Shown here: positions 24,130 to 36,939 of the stretch, piece by piece
Layout of the letters: each line of letters opens with the position of its first letter
How positions within the stretch are numbered: position 1 is the stretch's first letter
Origin: Puccinellia tenuiflora
Lineage: Eukaryota; Streptophyta; Magnoliopsida; Poales; Poaceae
Assembly: GCA_012064385.1 (NCBI GenBank)
Contig: QRDG01000844.1
Coordinates: 62,001-126,000 of the forward strand
Length of the DNA: 64,000 nucleotides
Direction of reading: 5' to 3'
The notes under the pieces: model-generated
What the model saw: the letters and a program-made list of their open reading frames with translations, nothing else
What the model was told of the DNA's origin: nothing
Databases searched by the model: none
Made by a program: the position numbers and the translations under genes

Positions 24130-24627
24130 GTAGCCCCCAGAAAGCTTCAAGTACTTCAGCGGCTGGCTTCAATCTTCCGGCAATGTGTTGTCCGGGAAAT
24201 TCATCATCCGTCGTCAGTCTTGGAGCATTCCCAGAAACCTGCAATCATGCCGAACAGCTTTGTCGATTTTGGTGCGCCGGCTCTTCATGTCGAAAAGCAC
24301 TTGAGTGCGTATTGACACGCGTCCGGCGATTTGACGGATGTGTCAGACCCGGCAGAGTGAGTAGAGTGGCATCTTTGAATGTAGGGGCTAGTTTCCGTTT
24401 CTCCCGCGCTGGAACCGAGGCGTCGGAGGGAAGGAACTTCTCCAACGGCTCGATCCCGTGACGCGTGGCGAAAATCTCGGCTCCTGACCGTTGCCCGAAT
24501 CTCAGCATGCCCACTATTTAAGTTGGACGCCTCGCCTTCGTCACAGCTACCAGTCCATTAGCAACCCTAGCGCAGAGCTCGTCCAGATCTCATCTTCACC
24601 AAGCTCAAGTTCTTCTCTGCTCCGCTC

Positions 24628-27600
24628 ATGGCGTCCAGTGCTCCTAGCTCCCCCGTCATCGACGCGACTCCTCTCAACTCGGCGCCGCCGATGGGAGGTG
24701 CGGCTTCCGCAACCGCCGCCGTCGGCTCTGTGCCATCTGCCGCTCCCGCTGCTTCTTCCCCTGCTCCGGTGGACCCCTCCTCCGTCGCGGCCCCTGGGCG
24801 CGATGAAGTTGAACTAGCCAAAGCTGCAGCCGAGGCTGCGGCTACGGTTGCTTCGGCTTCCGCAGCTGCCGCTGATACGGCCGAAGAAGCCCAGGCCACT
24901 GAGGAAGAAGAAGAGGAGGAAACTGGCGACAACGAAGGTGCCGCCAATAACCCGACCCACAACTGGGGTTGCTCGGTGGTGGATGACGTCGAGCTGACGG
25001 GAATGATGGCCAATGGGGCCATTCTTCCATCTTCAGAATCGGCGCCGAGTTGGCGATCCGCCTTTGGCGACCCTTCTCCTACTCCAATCAAGGATGAACG
25101 GGTACTTCTTTCTTCTCACATCGTTAGGGGTTCTCTTTGCCGCCTTCGGCTTTCTTGATCGAGATACTGGACCATTATGGTCTCCAGCTTCATAACATCA
25201 CCCCCAATAGCCTCCTCTACATATCCGGCTTCGTAGCGCTGTTCGAAGGCTATTTAGGATTAGCTCCTAGGTTAGACTTCTTTCAGTACTGCTTCGGAGT
25301 CAAGAGGCAGACAGTTCAGAAAGAACTGCTGGTTGCCGGCTCCATCAGCTTCAATTGCCGCCGGGATATAGATTGGCACCCTCAACTGCCAATCGTGGAT
25401 TTGGCTAAGGGGTGGGCGTCCACCTTCTTCTATTGCAAGGATGTAGCGCCTCCAAACAGGCTGTAGGGTCTTGCTCCTTTTGAAGATAGGGCCGCAACAG
25501 AACTCCCTTCGTGGAAGAAGAAGCCGACAGCAAGAATGCCGGCGGAGCTTGCCGCCATCAAGGCCAGGATCACAGAGCTGACCTCCGGCACCCCTCCCCT
25601 AACTGGGGGGGACACAATAATTTGCTGGATGAAGAGACGGATCCAGCCCCTCCAACACCGTGCTCGGCTTTTATGCGAGTACACGGGCGACTCTGATCCC
25701 ATGCGGATCAGTAAAAAGGACCTGGAGCAAAGCCTCTTTGAGGCTCGCTTCAACAAGCCTATCAAAGCCCGGCCTGGAGAAGGCCGGCAATACGAAGAAT
25801 CATTGCCGATGTATACGGCAACCAACCCTCCCCCAAAGGTACTTTGTCGAACCAAAGTTCAATTCTTTGAGAGACTCGGGTTTGCTTTTGTCGGACTAAC
25901 ATGCAATATGTCAAATTCCTGGAGTTTCCACCACTCGTCCTGCTGGCAAACCATCGTCCAGCAAGGCGCCCACGCGACCCATCTCCTTTTCTTCGGCTAC
26001 TGTAGAAAGCCGAAAGAGGAAAAGCTAGTCCACCACGATTGGCGTTAAGTCATCCGAGGATGACGACGTTCTTGCCAGGCTCAACATACCCAGCAAGAAG
26101 TAAGTCGGCTTAACAAATCTCTTATTTGCTCTTGCAATTTTGCCGGATCTTTGCATTCTTACCCCTTTGGCATTGCAGGATAAAGAAAGGCGCAACCTTA
26201 AAGCAAAAGGTATGCGCCACGCGCAAGAAGGCCTCTCCAGCCGTTCCTCCCCCAACTCCTTCGGCTTCAAAGCCAACTCCAGTGGAGGAGAGCTCCCCCC
26301 GAACCATGGTGGCAAGTCCAATTCTCGGGAGAGCCGGGATTATACCACCCACCCAATGGACGAAGATGACGGGGAAGACGGCTAAAACTTCTCCACCAAG
26401 GGCTGAAGCTCCGGCTAATGATGCCCCAACCTTTCCTCCGATTAAAGAGGAGGCCTTCGATAACGAGGGACACATCTAGCCGGAGTTCATGAGCCGGTTC
26501 ATGCGTGCACCTCGGCTTCCTCGGAAGAAAGGAACAACTGTCCGGGATGATGAGCTGGACCAGACCAAGGCCTATGACACCTTTGATGTCATAGAGATCC
26601 TTGAAGATCAGCAAAATTACTTTGCTGAAAGCTTTGAAGCCGGCATGACGCTTCTCCGTGAACACTACCAGGTAAATGACTTACCCAGTAGCCCCCGAGC
26701 ACTATGCCGGGTTAAGTTTTACAAACTAGCCGACATAGTGGTCCGAGATGATGCGTATGCATATGTTTAGGCCCCTAGCAATGAAATGCCATCATGTAGC
26801 TAGTCTTGCTCTTCAATATAGCTTTAGGCTTTTAGCACCTCCTTACGCAGATCCATCGCAAAATTGATGCTGAAACGATCAACTTTTTGGGTGTGCAAAA
26901 TCAGGAGATGCGCCGGCTAAAACAGAGCTGGCAAACAAGAATGCCATCATCGCCAGCTTCGAGGCGGATCGCGTTCAGTACCAAGGTACGAATGCCGAAA
27001 ACTTAACTTTGTATAATGGTTATTTTTATACTGCTGACATTTTGTCTTGCAGATGCCATTATAAAAGCCAAGGAGTTTGCCGAGAGCGCCGGCATCCTCG
27101 ACCGGCTCCGCGACAAAAACATTGAGCTAAAAAGGCTTAACCAATCAATGTCGACAGAGCTAGAGACGGCCATGAAGGGCCTTGCGCAAGCCGAACAAAT
27201 CTTGGAGACGGAGAGGCAGAATCACAAGGATACCCTTCGTGAGATCCAGGACCGGCTTGACAAGCGCCTCGACGAATCAGTGGAAATCGACAATTAGCTT
27301 TTGAGTAGGTTACTTAAAGCCTTAAATTCACTGCTTTCTGTCTTAGCCACTTTATAACATGAACTTCGCCTCTTACAGCTCCGGCGGGTTATGGCCATGA
27401 ACTGACAACGAAAAACCGGCTTGACCGGATTTTGGAAGTGGGGGAGATCCTCTCGAAGATCATTTCTTCGGGAAAGAAGCTTGCCGAGAAATTCTTTCCC
27501 GGCAACCCCGAGCCAATGGCGGACCTTGGAAGCTTGGCAACCGAACTGGATGATGCAGCGTCGGTCTTTGACGATCGGCTTCGATCCAGCGCTCTTGGAG

Positions 27601-27863
27601 GTGCCAAGACGGCTTTGGGCCTAATGATGGCACACTACCCGGAGGCGGAGGCCTGGCGTGTACCATCTGGCTTTCCCCTTGAGAAAGAGGATGACTCTCC
27701 GCTGGACACCCAAGACCGGAAGAAAATTTTGCACTCCGTCTCTGGTTATGCCAGCAAAATCACCAACATGGTCTCCCTTACCACATTCTTCAAGGAGGTG
27801 TCGTGCCCGCCGACACCCATCCAATCTGACGATGAGGGCAAAGAAGCGGACAAATCTGCATGA
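24628..27863 (+). pseudogene. Antisense ORF of the Tat element (gypsy-type transposon N-terminal domain)
   Basis: This lies on the strand opposite to gag-pol, between integrase and the 3' LTR. It starts MASSAPSSPVID with an Ala/Pro/Ser-rich, acidic N-terminus. Around 25160-25466 the frame reads ILDHYGLQLHNITPNSLLY and GYLGLAPRLDFFQYCF, the domain often annotated in grasses as putative gypsy-type transposon protein. Later segments (27016-27297) are a coiled coil (RLRDKNIELKRLNQSMSTEL), then 27432-27863. The segments lie in different frames, so either introns or frameshifts separate them. Function is unknown; such antisense ORFs are known in Tat elements. Confidence 0.75.
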
Positions 27864-28397
27864 GCCGAACTTGCTCCTTGAGCCGGCCATCCCTGAAAAT
27901 GTAATTTGCAAGATGTAAAGCCGTTCAAACAATATATATGTCTAGAAACAACTAAGTCTTTTGCTGTATGTTAATCAGCTTTTATATTTGCACAATTTGC
28001 AATTTTTATGCCTCAGTTTATTCTGGCCTTGACACCTTAACCTTTAAGCGCCGGCAAACCTATTGCGAAGCAAACTTGCTGAGTAACAGGGTACACAATG
28101 ACCAATCTGTTTAGACCCAGAACAAGTACCGCCTTTCGGTGCCGAAACGCTTTGAAGCAACCCGGCGCAAAAAGCTAGCAGACAAACATTAATTTGGCAA
28201 AACGTTGTTTTTTCATCACCTTAAGGCGGATTCAACATGAAAGATAGTTACCAACAAGCAACACCGGCAATTTCGGGTAAACAGATGATAACAATAAGAT
28301 CATTGGGAACTAAAAGATGGTACAGATTCTCGAATTTCACATGAGAGAAGCCAATTTTTATTTCATGATCACATTGACATGGTTACAATAGAATTTG

Positions 28398-29732
28398 CTA
28401 AGTGTAAAAAGGACGTAGCTGAGCGACATTCCACGGACGTTTCGTCTCATCTAAGTCGTCATCTACATGCCTTTTCCTCTTACGACCTTTCTTCCTGGGA
28501 TCTTTCTTTGAATCCCTTAAGTCGAGGAGATAATCTGACCCATTTTTCAGAACTTTGCTAATAACGAAAGGTCCTTCCCATGGAGGGGATAATTTGTGTT
28601 GCCGGCTTTGCACAAGCCGAAGCACTAAGTCGCCTTCTCGAAAAGATCGATTCCACACTCTACGGCTTTGATAGCGACGTAGATCTTGCTGATAGATGGC
28701 GGATCGTTGGAGAGCCAACTCTCTTTCTTCTTCGAGGATGTCTAAGCCGTCTTGACGTGCTTCTTCTGCGTCTTCTTCGATGTAGGCTGCGACTCGAGGC
28801 GAATCGTGGATCATGTCGGTTGGGAGTACCGCTTCTGCACCATAAACCAGAAAGAAAGGGGTGAAGCCGGTCGATCTATTTGTGGTAATACGAATACTCC
28901 AAAAGACCGCCGGCAATTCATCAACCCAAGCGCCGGCTGCTCGATGCAATGGGGTTTCAAGCCTCGGCTTAATACCTTGCAGAATAATGCCGTTAGTGCG
29001 CTCTACCTGTCCATTGGATTGCGGATGTGCCACCGATGCCACGTCGAGCCGAATTTTTGATCGGCTGCAAAACTTCGATAGCTCACCGATGGCAAAGTTT
29101 GTGCCATTGTCAGTGATAATGCTATGCGGTATGCCGAATCGAGTAGTTATCTCGACGATGAACTTTGTAGCTGTAGCTCCGTCGAGTTTCTTGATGGGCT
29201 TTGCCTCCACCCACTTTGTGAATTTGTCGACCGCTACTAGCAGGTGAGTTAAGCCTCCTCTTGCCATTTTGAAAAGTCCCACCATGTCGAGCCCCCAGAC
29301 CGCGAACGGGCAAGTAATAGGGATCGTCCGGAGCTCCTGAGCCGGCAAGTGAACCTGCTTTGCGTAGCGCTGCCATCCTTCACAAGTCTTGACGATGTTG
29401 ATAGCATCCTCCTTAGCCGTTAGCCAGAAGAATCCGTGCCGAAACGCATTAGCGACCAACGACTTTTCCGCCACGTGATGCCCACATTCGTCGGAGTGGA
29501 TTTTCTCAAGGATTTGCCGCCCTTCTTCTGGAGAGACGCATCTTTGGAAGATGCCGGATGTGCTCCGTTTGTAAAGCTGTCCGTCAATAATCGTGTACGC
29601 CTTTGCTCTGTGCTCAATTTGTCGGCTCAACACCTCGTCGTCCTTGGGCAGTTTCTTATTAATCAGGAAATCAATGTAGGGCGTGGTCCAATCTGGGGTT
29701 ACCAAGCACACTTGAACTGATTCTGCCGACAA
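28398..29732 (-). pseudogene. Tat element integrase
   Basis: An open frame of 444 codons. The zinc region has HSDECGHHVAEK and CEGWQRYAK; the second zinc cysteine is replaced by tryptophan (codon 29373-29375). The catalytic core has GLDMVG, TDNGTNF and VERTNG, so all three acidic residues are present. The GPFVISKVL and LRPFYT motifs close the C-terminus. Integrase inserts the cDNA into the host chromosome; here the zinc-finger change should impair it. Confidence 0.88.
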
Positions 29733-29973
29733 GGGATAATCTTCGTCGCCGCCTTTGATGGACGGCTTATGTAGATGGTGGAGAAATACATCTGGGGCCT
29801 GGGGGCACTGCCTTTTGCCTGGAGCCTATTCTGGCCAAGGCGTTAGCAGCTTCATTGTCATCTCGGGAGATATGTCGGACCTCTAAGCCGGCAAAGCATC
29901 TGCCGAATTCATCGACTATTCTCCTGTATTCCGCCATTGTGGGACTTTTCGTGTCCCAACATCCATCTAGTTG

Positions 29974-30189
29974 CTATACAACAAGATCCGAGTCGCCATA
30001 GCAGAGGATGCGTTTTACTCCCAACTCCTTAGTCATATGAAGGCCATGGAGGAGAGCCTCATACTCTGCTACGTTGTTGGTGGCGTTGAAGTGGATTTGG
30101 AGGACATAACTGAGCTTGTCACCCTTAGGCGATTTTAGCACTACTCTAGCCCCCAAGCCTTCCTTCATCTTTGAACCATCAGAGTGCAT
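29974..30189 (-). pseudogene. Second (archaeal-type) RNase H of the Tat element
   Basis: The frame reads HSDGSKMKEGLGARVVL and TNNVAEYEALLHGL, then YGDSDLVV: the D, E, D residues of an RNase H fold. This additional aRNH domain after the retroviral-type RNase H is diagnostic for Tat. The first 71 codons are open; the rest is broken. Confidence 0.85.
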
Positions 30190-30231
30190 TATCCAGTATT
30201 GAGAATCCGGCTAAGGTGTGCTCTCCATCGC

Positions 30232-31390
30232 CTATGTCCAGTCTGCAACAAAGTCGGCTAGAACTTGAGATTTGATGGCGGTCCTCGGCTTATACTGGAT
30301 GTCAAAGGCTGCTAACTCGATGCCCCATTTGGCGACTCGGCCCGTTGCGTCGTCATTGTTGATGATATCCTTTAATGGAGCTTTGCTGACCACCGTGATT
30401 GTGTGATCCTGGAAGTAATGCCGTAGCTTTCTGGCGGCAAAGAATACACCATAGGCTAAGGTAGTGAGGGTAGCGCTGCTTTGAATCTGAGAACACCTCA
30501 CTAATGAAATAGACAGGGCGTTGATCCGGCCATTGCTTCCCTTCCTCCAGGCGCTCCACTACAATGACGGCACTTATCATGAAATTCGTGGCCGACATGT
30601 AGAGGAGAAGTGACTCTTTTTCCCTCGGAGCTGCCAAGATTGGAGCATACGTCAATGTATACTTCAGCTGCGCCAAAGCTGACTCTGCTTCCTCTGTCCA
30701 AACAAAATTATCTGACTTCTTGAGGAGCTTGTATAATGGCAATGATTTGTCACCAAGCCGGCTAATGAATCGGCTTACAGCCGCGGCGGAACCCGTAAGC
30801 CATTGTATGTCCTTCAGACAAGTCGGCCTCTCGATGTTCTGAATCGCCTTTATCTTTTCCGGGTTAACTTCAACTCCTCTTTGAGAAACAATGAAGCCCA
30901 GAAGCTTTCCTGCGGGTACTCCGAAGACGCATTTTGCCGGATTAAGCTTCATCTGGTACTCTCTTAGATTTGCAAAGGTTTCCGACAGATCGGCGATAAG
31001 ATCACCATGCTTCTTCGACATGACTGCTATGTCATCAACATAGACGTGAACATTGCGGCCAATTTGCTTGTCCAAACACCGCTGCATACACCTTTGGTAA
31101 GTAGCACCGACGTTATTTAAGCTGAAAGGCATTGTGACATAGCAGTAATTGCCATATGGAGTGGTGAAGGATGTTTTGATTTGATCTGACTCCTTCATCT
31201 TAATCTGATGGTAAACCAAATAAGCATCCAGAAAACATAGCATCTCTGAGCCGGCAGTTGAATCAATGACCTGATCGATACGCGGTAAGGCAAACGGATC
31301 CTTAGGACAGGCTTTGTTTAAGCCAGTGAAATCAATGCACATACGTAGCTCAGAGGTGTTTTTCTTTGGAACAAGCACGGGATTTGCCAA
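30232..31390 (-). pseudogene. Tat element reverse transcriptase and RNase H
   Basis: The frame 31390-30353 holds the RT motifs MCIDFTGLNKACPKD, DAYLVYHQI, FSLNNVGATYQRCM and the catalytic YVDD. RNase H continues after a frameshift near 30480 in 30501-30232 (LTTLAYGVFFAARKLRHYF, ending LADFVADWT). The RT catalytic residues look intact, but the RNase H join is broken and DAYSGYHQI-type residues are altered (LV for SG). Confidence 0.9.
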
Positions 31391-31628
31391 CCAATCAGTG
31401 TGGACAACTTCACGAATGAACTTGGCGACAGTGAGCCTTAGGATCTCTTTTCCAACCGCCTTACGCTTCTCAGTTCCGAGCCGTCGGAGGCCTTTATTTG
31501 ACCGGCTTAGCGTCCTTGTTGACTTTTAAGGAGTGCTCGGCAAGTTTCCTCGGGACACCTGGCATGTCGGATGGTAACCAAGCAAAGATATCCCGGTTCT
31601 CACGGAGAAACTTGACGAGCTCGCCTTC

Positions 31629-32659
31629 CTATTTGTCGTCGAGACCGGCACCAATGATGGCCTCCTTTGTCGGATCATCCTTTGAGAGCTTGATTTTCTT
31701 GGTGTCATCCTTCGGCTTGAAGCTCGAGTCGACCTTAGAGGACGGCTTTTCAGTTGCCGGCATCTCATCGGGACTCATTGTCTTCTTGAGATCCTCCATT
31801 TCTTCCTTGCAGATTTGTTCTTCAGCATGGACGGCATTGGCGGCCTCACACTCCTTGGCTTTCTTGAAGTCTCCTTTGACTGTGATGATCCCATTGGGTC
31901 CCGGCATTTTCAGCTTGCTATAGATGTAGCAGGGCCGAGCCATGAATTTGACGAAAGCCGGACGTCCAAAGATTGCATGGTATGCACTTTTAAAGGGAAC
32001 CACCTCAAAAGAGACGTCCTCTGTCCGGAAATTATCCGTGCTGCCAAAGGTGACCTTCAGGGTGATCCTTCCCATTGAGGAGGCTTGTCGTCCTGGCACA
32101 ATCCCATGAAACTTCACATTGCTGTGGCTGAGTTGTGACTCGGAGAGACGCATTCTCTTCAATGTTGCGGCGTAGAGTATGTTGATGCTACTTCCACCGT
32201 CCATAAGCACCTTTGTCAACTTGTATTTGTCGACTATAGGGCTGACGACTAAAGCGTAGGTGCGTGTTGAAGGAACTCTGTCCGGGTGATCGTTGCGATC
32301 CCATGTGATGGGAATGTCGGACCAATCCGAGTATTGAGGAACTGTAGGTAGCGTAGCATTGAGTTCTCGCCAAGCCGCCTTTTCTTTGCGAGAGGAATCT
32401 GGTCCCAGATTGACGATGAGACTTTCGGCATGCTTAGGGAATTTGCTGCCTTTTTCTTTGGAGGCCGCGTCATCCGATTCTGAAGCAGCGTCCTCCTTCT
32501 GTCGTCCTTCCTGGACTTGTGCTTGTTCCTTGACTTGCCGGCTTTGGGATCCTTGGCAATGTCCCGATTGATGTGACATTGCTGGAGCGTGTGGGAGCTC
32601 GTTCCATCCGGCCTCAGATGATAAACACAGGGGTTGTGCTTGATGTCGTCATACTTCAC
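31629..32659 (-). pseudogene. Tat element protease region
   Basis: The upstream frame has CVYHLRPDGTSSHTLQQC, a knuckle-like zinc motif. A frameshift near 32520 leads to the protease frame with VLMDGGSSINILYA (active D-G-G-S), then FEVVPFKSAYHAIFGRPAF. The aspartic protease normally processes the polyprotein. Confidence 0.82.
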
Positions 32660-32800
32660 CGCTGGCGGTCGGGATGATTGGTTGTTTGCCGGCTTTTTGC
32701 CCTGCCACTTGCTATTGCTTGAACCGCCCTTACCAAAGGTGGCAGCAACCTCGTGAGAAGGGCCGGCTTGGTTTTCAACTTTATTTTTCCCGGACTCGCG

Positions 32801-35128
32801 TCAGCGGGTTTCACCGTCTTCCCTGTTGTCATTGTCAGCAGCGGCGTACTTGTTAGCACAAGCGAGCAAGCCCCCCAAAGTTTCCGACTCGTCGTTGTAG
32901 ATCATGAAGCGAAAAATTGTCCCTTTCCTAAGAGATTGCTTGAAGGCATGAATCGCCTGAGTTTTTGAGACGCCCTCGCAAGCGTTTTTTATTTCACTCC
33001 ATCGTGAGACGAACTCACGGCTGGACTCGTTCTTTTGCTGCACACACCGCTGTAAGTCGAAAATCGACTTTGGACGCTTATATGTGCCCTAGAAGTGCTG
33101 AATAAAGACGCGCTTCATGTCACTCCAGGTATGAACTGTCCATTCCGGCAAACCTTCAGTCCACATACGTGCCGTCCCGGTTAACATCAGGGGCAAAAAT
33201 TGCACTGCGAAGTCGGCGCTGCCTTGATATATGTCGCAGGCACTGACATAATCTGAGAGCCAAGTCTCAGGATTGGCCGTACCACTGTACTTCTCCAGCA
33301 TCTTTGTTACGTTCGACAAATTGGGAGGTAGTATTTGCTCTCTGATTGTTCTGCCAAAACACTTGGGGCCGAGGTATTGGGCATCTCTGGCTGACTTCCT
33401 CTTCTCGATTAGGCTTCGAACATCATTGGCTGATGGCGGTTTATCAACCGACTTTCCTTGCCTTGGTTCTTCCCTGTGATAGCTTTGGCTCACCCGACTC
33501 GCGTTACGCGGGGGGCTTGGAGTCCTTTGCCGTCGTGGAGGGGGTATGTACTTGGAGGGGTTATCTCCCTCTTTGCGCGGTGGAGACGGCGGTGGAGGTG
33601 GCATATAATCTCTGTTACCCTCCCTTCGCGGTGGATTTCCCCCCTCACGTCATCGCCCCTGACGGGATGGTGCCGCCTTTTCCTTGCAAGGGTCCTCCTT
33701 TCGCTCCCGACTCTGATGTTCTTCCCGTCTTCTACTAGCCTCACGATGGCGTGAAGAACCTGTCCGGGATTCTGCGCCTCTAGGCTGCTTGTCCTTCGGG
33801 TCCTTGTCGCCGCCTTTGTTGTGGCTGCCTGAGCCGGCTGGGTCATCGTCTGGGTCTGCAGGTGCAGCAGCCATTGGCTTCTTGGCCGTCGAGTTGCAAA
33901 GATGAGAGTCGTCAACAAGCCGTCCAGACTTTACTTGTGAGTCGTTTTGCTGCTGTTGTGCAACCTCCAGTAGATAAGCCGAATATTTGAGGCGAGCGTC
34001 ACGGTCCAACGATTTGTCGAACATGACCTCCTGGGCCGCCTCCATGTTTTTGGTTGGGGTGTTGAAGTAACACAAATTAGTCACCGGGTCACGTCGGTGG
34101 TGGTACTTTCTCCAGACTGAATTAACATGGTCGGCTTCCCACTTGCTGCGGAAATCCAACCTCTTGTGTAGATTCTTGTCGCGAGCCGGACGGAAAACAT
34201 CGTCGGCCCCCTTTTCTCTCTGCTTCCGGATGAACTCCGTTTCCTTGTTTGTGATCTCAACTTCGCGCTCCGCTATCTGGGCTGCTTGCTCTTCCTGTTC
34301 GGCGCGGCGCTTTTCAATGTCGGCTAGCGATGCGTTAGGAGGAAGTGGAGTTAGCAGTTGCTTGTACCTTGCCATCCTTTCTTCGTGCTCCTTCTCTGTT
34401 GCTTCGCTGACCGTAGCGTCAATGTCGTCTCCTGCAGCCGGCAATCTACCAGTTCCCTTCATTGGAGCCAGTGGCGGCACAAAGTCCACCTTTTGATTTC
34501 CGGCTTCTGGAGTTCTTTCTTCGCCATTGGCGGTTTTCGAGGTATTGGGGTCGTCCCTAGGACCAGAGACGTCACCCAACAAGACTTCGGCAGGGCGTCC
34601 TAAGCAGGATGCAACTTTCCGACTAAAATCGTCGGATTCTCCTTCAGATTCGAGGCTCTACTCCATATGGGCAGTGTCCCCAGATCCAGCTTCTGAATCA
34701 GGCCCGGCCTGCAAAGCAGGAAGGATAGACTCAAGTTTTGTCATCGACTCGTTAGAGCCGGATTCTCCAAAGATGCCAACAAATTGGAAGTCTGGCGCCG
34801 CCATGTTGGAACTTGCGTCGTCTTCAGAATCTTCATCGTCAGCGTCGAAAGCCAGATCCAGATCGGCGATCTCCTCAGAGTCCAGATCCGATCCCTCGTC
34901 AAAGTTGCTTGGGTGGGTGGCGGGCATGCTCGAGGTGAAGCCGACGAAGATGTCGAAGCCGCCGACAGAGACCGTGGACCAGCCGGCGGGATCCTCCTTT
35001 GCCGGCGTCCAAAAGTCGTCGTTGAAGACGTGGCCAGCTCCTGTCTCGTCGAAGTAGCTCACCAAGCCGACCGCGATGGTGTCGCCGACTCCGCCCGTAG
35101 ATCCCGGTCGGAACGAAACTTCGGACAT
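32801..35128 (-). pseudogene. Tat element gag, interrupted by in-frame stops
   Basis: One frame runs from the first ATG (35128) down to 32801 but is cut by stops at 34658-34660, 33650-33652 and 33089-33091. The N-terminal part is acidic; the middle has a coiled coil (ADIEKRRAEQEEQAAQ). The capsid-like part reads NVTKMLEKYSGTANPETWL and GTARMWTEGLP, continuing after a stop into SSREFVSRWSEIKNACEG. At 33089-33091 the stop TAG stands where CAG is expected, as from C-to-T change. Confidence 0.85.
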
Positions 35129-35139
35129 CTCTTGCCCTA

Positions 35140-35151
35140 CGGTGGGCGCCA
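35140..35151 (-). other. Primer-binding site of the Tat element
   Basis: On the minus strand TGGCGCCCACCG follows the 5' LTR end by two bases. It is of the TGGCGCC type; the matching tRNA was not resolved. Confidence 0.75.
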
Positions 35152-35153
35152 AC

Positions 35154-35662
35154 TGTCATGGTATTGTCGAATCTAGCCGCGGCAGGGGTGCCATCGAGCT
35201 AGGTAGAGAGAGGGGTTTAGGAGACGTGGGGTATTCCGGCGACGGGATGACAAAGGGTTTACCCAGCTTCGGATCTCGCAACGGTGGCGAAACCCTACGC
35301 GCTGCTATAATTCACTATAAGGCAATATACGCCGATTACAATGAAAGGTATGTTAGAGCTTGCCCTGAGGCATCCTTAGGCCGACTTATAAAGGCGTCCG
35401 AACCTAGGGCTTACAAGAGGAAACCTAACCGACTAAGTCACAGAGTTCTAGTCTAATCCGGCTTGGGCCCTGCCTTGTGGGCTAAGTCTTCCGCAATGCA
35501 GGCCGGCTTCTAGAACCTTCCCTTAGCCGGATGGGCCTCCTGCGCTTTATCGTACTGGGCCGCCCGGTAAGCCGGATTTCGGCTTACCACCACTATGGGC
35601 CACCCTGGTACGCTGGCTATTAGTCCTCTTCGTGAGGGTACCTGTTCGGCATAACCCCAACA
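35154..35662 (-). repeat. 5' LTR of the Tat element
   Basis: 509 bp, from TGTTGGGG at 35662 to CATGACA at 35154 on the minus strand. It contains a CTTATAAAGG-like TATA (TTATAAGTCGGCC region near 35380-35395). It inserted in the LINE ORF2 between coding text on both sides. Confidence 0.9.
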
Positions 35663-36939
35663 CCCAGAATCAACCTCATCTTCCTGGTAAAATGTGTGGA
35701 GTGTTTCCTGTAACTCATCATGTTGCTGCATAGCAATATCAGAAAGAGGAGTGTGGAAAAGGTCATGAGTTCCTGTTCCAGCCGAGATTGCTGCTTTCCT
35801 AACTGAGATATCTGTATTTTTTGCAAATGAGTGCAGCTGAGAGAAAATTCCTTGCAATGTGTTATGGGTGTCATTTTGTAGTTGATCTTTCCATAATAAC
35901 ACAGAATTCCCCTTCTTCACATTGCAGATGGCATGTTGCTTGAAGATGTCAATACGTTTAGTACAATCCCTCCACCAAAAGGATCCCTTTGAAGATTTTC
36001 CAAGTGGAACTTTATCATCTCTATAATGTGCCTCCCATACAAGCTGAACCCAATGAATATCTTTGTTATTGTAAAACTTATATAGAAACTTTACCATTAA
36101 AGCTTGATTCCGTGTTCTTAGGCTTAGAACACCCAACCCACCCTTTTTCTTCGGTAATCAGACAGTCTCCCATTTAGTTAAGCATTTGCCATTCTTATGA
36201 ATGTCTTTGTTGTTCCACAAGAAATCCTACAGGATTTTTCAGTATGATCCAAAATAGTGAAGTGAACCATTAAAGTACACATAGAAAAGATAGGCATGGC
36301 AAAAATGGTTGCTGGTCTTGTGGTAGTTAACTCTCAACCCTGTTGAATTGGAGAATTTGTCGAGAATTTCTTTCAATTTATTCAGCTGCTCAGGTTCTGC
36401 AGGGAGGATGATTAAAGTATCAGCTGCGTATTATAGGACAGTGTATTCTTGACTATAAGAATTATCTAGGGGCAAATTTAAATCCCCAGCATTCCATGCT
36501 CTGTTAATGACAATTTGGAGTAGTTCAGTAGCCAAAACAAATAGTATGGGAGAGAGTGGATCACCTTGATGCACTCCTCTTTTGTAATTGATTTTCTTCC
36601 CAGGAACACCTTTAAGACTAATGGAAGTGGATGCACTCTTAAGGATAGAAATTATCCAAGATATGAATTTTTTCCCAAATCCTAAGTGTTTCAACATGGA
36701 GATAATTGCACTGTATTCTACTTTGTCGAAAGCCTTTTCAAAGTCAATCTTGACAATGACAATCACTTTTTTGGACTTATGACATAAGTCCAAGTATTCA
36801 AATGCCCATGCAAGGCAATCATGTATACTTCTAGATTTTATAAACCCATATTGGTTATTATGAATCAGAGGGATAATCACTCTGCAACCTGTTCGCAAGC
36901 AGCTTAGTAATTACCTTGAGTGCCATACTGACCAAAGAT
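35663..36939 (-). pseudogene. LINE reverse transcriptase domain
   Basis: The frame 36898-36431 reads QYGFIKSRSIHDCLAWAFEY, KIDFEKAFDKVEYSAII and GVHQGDPLSPILFVLATELL, all standard L1 RT blocks. The catalytic YADD is YAAD (36419-36430) and is preceded directly by TAA (36431-36433). Downstream, 36136-35663 reads GVLSLRTRNQALMVKFLYKF. The element is not catalytically competent. Confidence 0.9.

Larger units (their letters stand above)
23620..35662 (-). mobile_element. Ty3/gypsy retrotransposon, Tat lineage, degenerate
   Basis: A 12.0-kb element on the minus strand with LTRs at 35154-35662 (5') and 23620-24129 (3'). The order gag, protease, RT, RNase H, a second archaeal-type RNase H, integrase, then an ORF on the opposite strand before the 3' LTR is the hallmark of Tat elements (RIRE2, Grande, Cinful group). 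Several in-frame stops and frameshifts make it inactive. The LTRs differ by roughly 18 changes in 510 bp by eye. No matching 5-bp target duplication was found at the ends. Confidence 0.92.
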
